Shown here piece after piece: positions 6,855 to 12,122 of a DNA stretch of 12,122 nucleotides. Both the position numbers and the translations under genes were made by a program. The notes under the pieces were generated by a model, which had not been told where the DNA came from, did no database searches, and was given only the letters and a program-made list of their open reading frames with translations. The number at the start of each line of letters is the position of its first letter. Position 1 is the first letter of the stretch. The DNA is from CAZXCK01 sp964639225 (GTDB taxonomy: Bacteria; Chloroflexota; Anaerolineae; Aggregatilineales; Phototrophicaceae). The DNA lies in assembly GCA_964639225.1 (NCBI GenBank), contig CAZXCK010000127.1, forward strand, positions 1 to 12,122, read 5' to 3'.

Positions 6855-7624
6855 ACACACAGAACTGGCAGCGCAGCCTGTGGGTATCGTGGCTGGGTGT
6901 GATCGTGGTGCTCATCACCTGGCAGTTGGTCAACACGTTTGAGATCGTCAACCCGCGTGTGTTTCCGGGACCGTTCGCCATTCTGGACACGGCACTGACG
7001 CGCTTCCCGCTTTCAGACCTGCTCGAGCATGTAACCGCCAGCCTGCGCCGCGTGGCATCAGGTTTCGCGCTGGGAGCCATACTCGGCATCAGCCTGGGGA
7101 TTTTGTCCGGCTGGTATCGGGTGCTGGGGAAAATGCTGTGGGGGCCTATCGAGATTCTGCGCCCCATCCCGCCGCTGGCCTGGATTCCCATCGCGCTGCT
7201 GTGGTTCGGCCTGGGTGAGAACTCCAAGGTGTTCATTATCTTCCTGGGGGCGTTCTTCCCCATCGTCACCAACACGTATAAAGGCATGTCCACCATCGAC
7301 CCGATGCTCATCCGTGCCGCGCAGACGATGGGTGTTAAGGGCTTTCGCATGCTGATCCAGGTCGCCATCCCCGCTTCGCTGCCAGACACGGCGGTTGGCA
7401 TCCGCGTCGGCTGGAGCCTGAGCTTCGGCTCGCTGGTCGCCGCCGAAATCCTGGCCGCCAGTGAAGGCTTAGGCTATATGATTATGTACGCCCGCGAACT
7501 GGGCGAGATCAATGTCATCGTATACGGCATCATCCTGATCGGACTGCTGAATCTGGCTACCGACTTTCTGATTCACGAACTTCTGTTTAAGCGTCAGCTT
7601 CGCTGGCACTTTGGGCAGCGATGA
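6851..7624 (+). CDS. ABC transporter permease 2, SsuC/TauC-like
   Basis: Second membrane subunit, 257 residues, of the same family as the previous gene but clearly diverged. It has the EAA-type loop AAQTMGVKGFRMLIQVAIPASLPDTAVGIRVGWS and the family's PIPPLAWIPIALLWFGLGENSKVFII segment. It begins in an ATGA overlap with permease 1, preceded by GAGGTGG. The pair most likely forms a heterodimeric pore served by the single ATPase. Many systems of this class have just one permease gene, so the duplication is a feature of this subgroup. A 104-bp gap to the binding-protein gene follows. Confidence 0.93.
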   Translation: MNTQNWQRSLWVSWLGVIVVLITWQLVNTFEIVNPRVFPGPFAILDTALTRFPLSDLLEHVTASLRRVASGFALGAILGISLGILSGWYRVLGKMLWGPIEILRPIPPLAWIPIALLWFGLGENSKVFIIFLGAFFPIVTNTYKGMSTIDPMLIRAAQTMGVKGFRMLIQVAIPASLPDTAVGIRVGWSLSFGSLVAAEILAASEGLGYMIMYARELGEINVIVYGIILIGLLNLATDFLIHELLFKRQLRWHFGQR

Positions 7625-7645
7625 TCGGCGCGCATGGCGATCCCA

Positions 7646-7661
7646 CACCTGGAAGGAGGTG
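7646..7661 (+). other. Unused strong Shine-Dalgarno-like sequence in a small hairpin
   Basis: AAGGAGGTG (7653-7661) is a near-perfect ribosome-binding site, but no ATG, GTG or TTG follows at proper distance; the binding-protein gene starts 67 nt later with its own site. CACCT (7646-7650) can pair with AGGTG (7657-7661) across a six-base loop. It could be a remnant of a lost gene start, a ribosome standby or RNA-stability element, or chance. Confidence 0.25.
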
Positions 7662-7728
7662 CAGCACACAGACAAAGCAATCGTTTATCACCACCCTGTC
7701 CGTATCCTGAGAAGAGGAAGTAGATAAA

Positions 7729-8775
7729 ATGCGACGTTTTACAATGCTGCTCATTTTGCTGTTACTGGTCAGCTTGCCCCTGTTGGCAGTCGCCCAGGAT
7801 GATGATGGCGAGCTGGAAGTCACCGAACTGCGCTTCGGCTTCGGCGTGGACCCCGTATTCGCGCCCCATATCGTTGCTATCGAAAAAGGCTGGTTTGAAG
7901 AGGCCGGTTTCGAGTCGGTTGAGGGAGTGACGTTCACGGCGGGCGCCCTGGCCGGTGAGGCGCTGGCTGCTGGCGAGATCGAACTGTGGACGCCGGGCAA
8001 CGTGCCGCCCATCAGCATGCGTCACAACGGCCTGCCCATTGTCGTCGTTGGCACCAACACACTGGCCTACATCGAGAAGTTTGTCGCCCGCACCGATGTT
8101 GTTCTCGAAGAGCCGGAAGACCTGTACGACATCCGTATCGGTCTGCTGGAAGGCTCGACCGCTTCCGCCGTGCTGGAAAACATCGCCAACGAGTACGAAC
8201 TCGACATTCTGCGCATGCAGGTCGTGAATCTGCCGCCGCCAGAGCAGCTCACCTCAATAATCAACAACGACATCCAGGCGTTCATCGTGTGGAACCCCTG
8301 GCCCTACCTGGCGCTGGAGAACGAAGAACTTGAGGTCGAGGTTCTGCATACCGGCACCGAGAGCAACTTCGCCTGGGACGTGGACGGAGAATTCCAGGCC
8401 TCGTTTACGCGCTCGGTGTGGGTGATGTCCGAGGACTTCATCCGCGATAACCCCAACGCCGCCAACGCTATGATGCAGGTGCTCTACCGGGCGCAGGACT
8501 ACGTGGCCGACCCGGAGAACCGGGAAGAGGTCGTTGAACTGATCTCCGAGTTCCTGGATCAGCCGGTCGAACAGAACGAGGCGCTGTGGGATGACTATCA
8601 GTTCGTCAACGTGTTCGATGAGGAATACGTCCGCGATATGGAGTCCTACACCGAATTCCTGTACGAAGCCGGTCGCATCGACAGCATGGAAGACCCGATG
8701 AGCTACACCTACACCGGGTTTATGGAAGAGTACAACGCCGATAACGTCGTCATCGAAGGCGAATGGACTCCATAA
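7729..8775 (+). CDS. ABC transporter substrate-binding protein (SsuA/TauA/NMT1-like fold)
   Basis: Extracytoplasmic solute-binding subunit, 348 residues. A signal peptide covers residues 1-22 (MRRFTMLLILLLLVSLPLLAVA) with a signal-peptidase-I-type AVA site before QDDD; there is no lipobox cysteine, so anchoring to the cell is not explained by the sequence. The mature part shows the type II fold pattern of this group: LRFGFGVDPVFAPHIVAIEKGWFEEAGF, then EALAAGEIELWTPGN, then NDIQAFIVWNPWPYLALEN. The protein is strongly acidic. GAGGAAG (7714-7720) is 8 nt before the ATG. It follows the two permeases of the same system. The ligand is not identifiable; this fold group binds sulfonates, nitrate, taurine, thiamine precursors and other small molecules. 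Confidence 0.92.
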   Translation: MRRFTMLLILLLLVSLPLLAVAQDDDGELEVTELRFGFGVDPVFAPHIVAIEKGWFEEAGFESVEGVTFTAGALAGEALAAGEIELWTPGNVPPISMRHNGLPIVVVGTNTLAYIEKFVARTDVVLEEPEDLYDIRIGLLEGSTASAVLENIANEYELDILRMQVVNLPPPEQLTSIINNDIQAFIVWNPWPYLALENEELEVEVLHTGTESNFAWDVDGEFQASFTRSVWVMSEDFIRDNPNAANAMMQVLYRAQDYVADPENREEVVELISEFLDQPVEQNEALWDDYQFVNVFDEEYVRDMESYTEFLYEAGRIDSMEDPMSYTYTGFMEEYNADNVVIEGEWTP

Positions 8776-8795
8776 ACACACCCTGACCGCAATCG

Positions 8796-8823
8796 CCGGC
8801 AGAGGGCAATCGCCCTCTGCCGG
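8796..8823 (+). other. Perfect 12-bp hairpin after the binding-protein gene
   Basis: CCGGCAGAGGGC (8796-8807) and GCCCTCTGCCGG (8812-8823) are exact inverted repeats around an AATC tetraloop, 21 bp after the binding-protein stop codon. No U-tract follows (ACCTGACACC), so it is not a classical intrinsic terminator. Stable intercistronic hairpins of this type often protect the upstream mRNA from 3' exonucleases or partly attenuate transcription, which would give more binding protein than downstream enzymes. Confidence 0.7.
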
Positions 8824-8846
8824 ACCTGACACCAGAGAGTTATCAC

Positions 8847-9881
8847 GTGAAAGACCACACGATGCGCATCGGGATAATCGGCGCTGGCACCATCAGCAGC
8901 TATCACATCGACGGTTTGCAGGCTGCCGGGGCCGATGTGCCGCTGATCTACAGCCGTACCCGCGCCACCGCCGCCAGCCGGGCCGCGCGGCACAGCATCC
9001 CAAACGCCACCGACCAGCTCGATGAGATGCTGCACGCTGACGACATCGACGCGGTGGTGATCGCTACGCCGGACTTTATGCACCAGGAGCACGCCATCCG
9101 TGCCCTGGAAGCCGGTAAGCCGGTGCTGCTGCAAAAGCCGATGGCACGCAACACGACCGAATGCCGCGCCATTCTCGAAGTGGCCCAGCAGACCGGGACT
9201 CCGCTTTACGTCAGCTTTATGCACCGCTATTTCGAGGAAATCGAGATGGTGCAGCAATTGCTGGCCGATGGTGCGCTGGGCGATATTCACTTTGTCCGGC
9301 ATCGCAACGCCACCCCCGGCGCGGACTGGGCCGCCTGGTTCTACAGCAAAGAGAACGTGGGCGGCGGCGTCATGCTGCAACTGGGCACGCACGGCATCGA
9401 CCTGCTGCGCCATGTGTTCGGCGAGATTCATCGCGTGCGCGCCACCACCGCGCTCATGGTCAGCGAGCGCCGGCTGGCCGATGGCACCGTCGTCAGGCCC
9501 GATGCCGAGGACCTGGTCATCGCCACCTATGAATTTGAGAACGGCGTCCACGCCAGCCACGAGTGTTCGTATACCGAAGTCGCCGGGACCGACCGTTTCC
9601 GCATGGAAATCTACGGCGCGAAGGGTACGGCCTGGCTGCGCACCGAGCGCGGGCGGCTGGCCATTTATGCGCCGGGTTTCACGGGTGTCGACGGCTGGCA
9701 CACACCCGCAATTAACAGCGAGGCTTTTGGTTATCGCCAGCATAAGCACTTCCTGGACATGCTGCGCGGAACAGCCCCGCCGGACCAGTCCGCGCTGGCT
9801 GGCTTTATGAGTGTGGCCGTGGCTGAGGCGATTTACCGTTCCAATGACGCGACCGCCTGGGAGGACGTAGAGACCCTATGA
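8847..9881 (+). CDS. Gfo/Idh/MocA-family oxidoreductase 1
   Basis: NAD(P)-dependent dehydrogenase, 344 residues, the normal family length. The N-terminal Rossmann part starts RIGIIGAGTISSYH (G9-x-x-G-A-G14), followed by DAVVIATPDFMHQEHAIRALEAGKPVLLQKPMA, where K97 is the conserved lysine of the E-K-P motif (here Q-K-P). The C-terminal half has GGGVMLQLGTHGIDLLRHVFG with the conserved histidine region. Family members oxidise or reduce hydroxyl groups of sugars, inositols and related compounds in the cytoplasm. Start: GTG 8847 with AGAGAG upstream; ATG 8862 is an alternative five codons later. It overlaps the second oxidoreductase by 4 bp (ATGA). Context suggests it acts on the compound imported by the ABC system. 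Confidence 0.92.
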   Translation: MKDHTMRIGIIGAGTISSYHIDGLQAAGADVPLIYSRTRATAASRAARHSIPNATDQLDEMLHADDIDAVVIATPDFMHQEHAIRALEAGKPVLLQKPMARNTTECRAILEVAQQTGTPLYVSFMHRYFEEIEMVQQLLADGALGDIHFVRHRNATPGADWAAWFYSKENVGGGVMLQLGTHGIDLLRHVFGEIHRVRATTALMVSERRLADGTVVRPDAEDLVIATYEFENGVHASHECSYTEVAGTDRFRMEIYGAKGTAWLRTERGRLAIYAPGFTGVDGWHTPAINSEAFGYRQHKHFLDMLRGTAPPDQSALAGFMSVAVAEAIYRSNDATAWEDVETL

Positions 9882-10918
9882 CCATTCGATTCGCAATCCT
9901 GAGCTTTGCTCATTATCACGCCAACTTCTGGGCACAGGCGATCAATGCATCTGAGGATGCTGCGCTGGCGGGCATCTGGGACGATGACGCGGCACGCGGC
10001 CAGCAGGCCGCTGACGAGTACAATACGACCTTCTACGCCGATCTTGATGCGCTGCTGGCCCAGTGCGACGCTGTCGGCATCACGTCGGAGACGGCCAAAC
10101 ACGCCGATCTGGTCGAACGGGCAGCGGCAGCGGGCAAACACATCCTGCTCGAAAAACCGATGGCGACCACCGTCGCCGAGGCGCGCCGGATTCAGGCGGC
10201 TGTCGAGCAGACCGGTGTCATCTTCATGCAGAACTTCCCCAAACGCTACGATCCGATCAATCACGAGCTGGTGAGCAAGGTCCATAATGGCGACCTGGGC
10301 ACACTCTCGATGGTTCGCATTCGGCATGGCAACTATCACCTGCTGAATTTAGGCGACGAGGTTCACAATCACTGGTTTGGCAACCCGGCGCTTTCCGGCG
10401 GCGGCGCGCTCATCGACGAGGGCATCCATGCGATTGACTTTCTGCTGTGGCTGCTGGGACCGCCGCAGACGGTCTACGCGACGATCTCCAGCGCCACGCT
10501 GGGGCTGCCGCTCGAAGACACCGCGCTGATGACGCTCACCTACGCCAGCGGCGTTGTAGCCGAGATCGCCACCAGTAATACACTGGTCGCCGCTGAGGAG
10601 TCGGTTGAGATTTACGGTACCGGCGGCAGCGCCATCCTCTCCGGTGTGGACCTGGCCTCGCGTGATTTTTCCCGCGCGCCGTTCCTCAAATTCCATCGTC
10701 ACGGTGACCCGCGTGACCAGTGGCACGGCTCGGAGACGGTGCCCTATTTCCGCCAGGGGAATTTCCACCAGCAGGGGCCGCTTCACTTCCTGCGCTGCAT
10801 CCACGAAGGCATCGCACCGGTTGCGACGTTGCAGGAAGGCGTACAGTCGCTGATGATCGTCATGGCTGGCTACGAAGCCGCCCGTACCGGAACCGCCCAA
10901 AAACTGGATTTTGTCTGA
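9878..10918 (+). CDS. Gfo/Idh/MocA-family oxidoreductase 2, with atypical nucleotide-binding loop
   Basis: Second member of the family, 346 residues, not a close copy of the first. The N-terminus reads RFAILSFAHYHANFWAQAI, so the usual G-x-G-x-x-G loop is replaced by S-F-A-H-Y-H-A, a variant seen in some family branches as far as I recall. The E-K-P motif is intact (LLEKPMA, K93), as is the GGGALIDEGIHAIDFLLWLLG segment of the substrate domain. It likely acts in the same catabolic route as its neighbour, perhaps in the paired oxidation/reduction steps seen in other pathways that use two such enzymes. It starts in an ATGA overlap with oxidoreductase 1 and its stop overlaps the next start by one base (TGATG). 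Confidence 0.9.
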   Translation: MTIRFAILSFAHYHANFWAQAINASEDAALAGIWDDDAARGQQAADEYNTTFYADLDALLAQCDAVGITSETAKHADLVERAAAAGKHILLEKPMATTVAEARRIQAAVEQTGVIFMQNFPKRYDPINHELVSKVHNGDLGTLSMVRIRHGNYHLLNLGDEVHNHWFGNPALSGGGALIDEGIHAIDFLLWLLGPPQTVYATISSATLGLPLEDTALMTLTYASGVVAEIATSNTLVAAEESVEIYGTGGSAILSGVDLASRDFSRAPFLKFHRHGDPRDQWHGSETVPYFRQGNFHQQGPLHFLRCIHEGIAPVATLQEGVQSLMIVMAGYEAARTGTAQKLDFV

Positions 10919-12122
10919 TGTTTGAAGGACTCAACGCTTACTACGGCGACCTGCACAGCCATTGTAACGTGGGTTATGCGCATGGCTCACTGGCCGATGC
11001 TTATCAGAATGCGCGCCTGCAGCTCGATTTTGCCTGCATTACGGTTCACGCCCACTGGCACGACATGCCGCAGGGCGATCCGCGTCTGGATTACCTGGTG
11101 GACTATCACACGCAGGGATTTGCCCGCACCGCTGCCCAGTGGCCGCAGGTTAAAGAGATGGCTGCGGCCCAGCATCATGACGGCGAATTTGTGACCTTCC
11201 TCGGCTTTGAGTGGCACTCGATACGTTATGGCGATCACAACGTCTATTTCAAAGGGGCCGAGGGCGACATCATCCGCGCTGCCGACATGCCGGAGATGCG
11301 CCAGCGCCTGCGGGAATACGCCGCGCGCGGCATCGAAACCATGCTGATTCCGCATCATATCGGCTACAAGACCGGCTATCGCGGCATCAACTGGGCGGAG
11401 TTTGACCCGGAGTTCATCTCTGTAGTCGAGATCATGTCGATGCACGGCGCGTCCGAGAGCGACGCCGCGCCACGCCCCTATCTGCATACGATGGGGCCGC
11501 GCGACTGGCGCAGCACGCTGCAATACGGCTTGCAGCAGGCCGCGCTGGTGGGTGTCATCGGCTCGACTGACCATCACAGCGGCCATCCGGGCAGCTACGG
11601 ACACGGTCGGGTTGGCGTGTGGGCCAGCGAACTGACCCGCGATGGCATCTGGAATGCCATTCGTGCCCGGCGTACGTACGCCCTCACCGGCGATCGCATC
11701 GCGCTTCAGTTTGGCCTCAACGACAGCCTGATGGGCGCGGTCGCCCCGGCGGCACCGGAGCGCGATATCCGGGTGGATGTCGTCGGCGGTGACGCCATCG
11801 ACACGATCGAAGTGCTGCACAATAACCGCGTAGTTCATCATTACGCGCATCTGCCCGCCAGCGGCGATCCTTACAGCGCGCCGCTTAAGGTTCACCTGGA
11901 AGTAGGCTGGGGCGAGCGCGGTGTGGTCACCGACTGGGATGCCGACCTTCACCTGGAAGGCGGCGAGCTGCTTGGCGTGGAACCGCGTTTTCGCGGGCAC
12001 GAAGTCGTCGCGCCCCAGGCCGACGAGCAGGAAGCCTATGCTTTCAGCCACTGGCAGCGCCCGGCGGCCAGCACGGTCCGTTTTCAGACGCGCACCTGGG
12101 GCAACCTCACCACCACCACGCC
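10918..12122 (+). CDS. PHP-type metallohydrolase (CehA/McbA or DUF3604-like), 3' end beyond window
   Basis: The reading frame stays open to the window end, giving 401 residues without a stop. Predicted metal-dependent hydrolase of the PHP superfamily. Metal-ligand motifs in order: YYGDLHSH (D11, H13, H15), TVHAHWHD (H44, H46, H48), FEWHS (E98, H100), IPHHIGY (H146, H147) and IGSTDHHSGHP (D218, H219, H220). From about residue 275 on, a beta-rich C-terminal part (RDIRVDVVGGDAIDTIEVLHNN) resembles the extra domain seen in CehA/McbA-like proteins. No signal peptide, so it is cytoplasmic. The family hydrolyses phosphoesters or other esters and carbamates; the reaction here is unknown. It is translationally coupled to oxidoreductase 2 and looks like part of the same catabolic operon, which may continue past the window. 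Confidence 0.85.
   Translation, partial: MFEGLNAYYGDLHSHCNVGYAHGSLADAYQNARLQLDFACITVHAHWHDMPQGDPRLDYLVDYHTQGFARTAAQWPQVKEMAAAQHHDGEFVTFLGFEWHSIRYGDHNVYFKGAEGDIIRAADMPEMRQRLREYAARGIETMLIPHHIGYKTGYRGINWAEFDPEFISVVEIMSMHGASESDAAPRPYLHTMGPRDWRSTLQYGLQQAALVGVIGSTDHHSGHPGSYGHGRVGVWASELTRDGIWNAIRARRTYALTGDRIALQFGLNDSLMGAVAPAAPERDIRVDVVGGDAIDTIEVLHNNRVVHHYAHLPASGDPYSAPLKVHLEVGWGERGVVTDWDADLHLEGGELLGVEPRFRGHEVVAPQADEQEAYAFSHWQRPAASTVRFQTRTWGNLTTTT

Noticed and set aside
7634..7723. A 29-codon open frame between permease 2 and the binding protein
   Set aside because: No ribosome-binding site precedes its ATG, the composition looks non-coding, and its stop falls next to the binding protein's own ribosome-binding site.
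8709..9749. Minus-strand open frame (about 346 codons) opposite oxidoreductase 1
   Set aside because: It is a shadow of a well-supported Gfo/Idh/MocA gene and spans the intergenic hairpin.
10987..12051. Minus-strand open frame (about 354 codons) opposite the PHP hydrolase
   Set aside because: Its translation shows no family motifs, while the plus-strand frame carries a complete set of PHP metal ligands.

Overview
The window is GC-rich bacterial DNA with short intergenic gaps. The first protein carries a long threonine-proline linker (about residues 300-325), a style common in secreted proteins of Chloroflexota, especially Anaerolineae and relatives. The phylum is an inference from this style and from the gene mix, not a demonstrated fact.

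Layout. (1) 76-1368, plus strand: a secreted CAP/SCP-superfamily protein. (2) 1369-1639: a promoter followed by an RNA element that I recognise as a member of the ykkC riboswitch class. It has three paired stems, the conserved CTAGGGTTCCG and CTGGTCCAAG blocks, and the GGGCAAAAGCC 3' block. It leads into 1640-2536, an EamA/DMT-family transporter. A 7-nt segment of the aptamer core is perfectly complementary to the Shine-Dalgarno region of that gene, which suggests translational control. (3) 2537-2654: a convergent region with an intrinsic terminator facing the minus-strand sulfatase and a second hairpin. (4) 4007-2655, minus strand: a cytoplasmic type I sulfatase. (5) 4008-4108: a divergent, A+T-rich promoter/operator region. 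(6) 4109-12122, plus strand: an apparent operon. Its order is a ROK-family regulator, an ABC ATPase, two different ABC permeases of the nitrate/sulfonate/taurine class, a periplasmic-type binding protein, two different Gfo/Idh/MocA oxidoreductases, and a PHP-type metallohydrolase cut by the window end.

How it fits together. The ROK protein probably senses a sugar-like metabolite and controls both divergent transcripts. The binding protein, two permeases and ATPase import a small organic solute. The sulfatase, the two NAD(P)-dependent oxidoreductases and the PHP hydrolase all lack export signals, so they would act on the imported compound in the cytoplasm. The substrate is unknown; a sulfated or sulfonated sugar, polyol or similar ester is a reasonable but untested guess. 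Small overlaps (14 bp, 4 bp, 4 bp, 1 bp) tie the operon together. A strong 12-bp hairpin without a U-tract separates the binding protein from the enzyme genes and may set expression ratios.

The most notable items are the ykkC-class RNA in front of an EamA transporter, with core bases unlike the guanidine subtype, and the regulator-transporter-enzyme cluster of unknown substrate.
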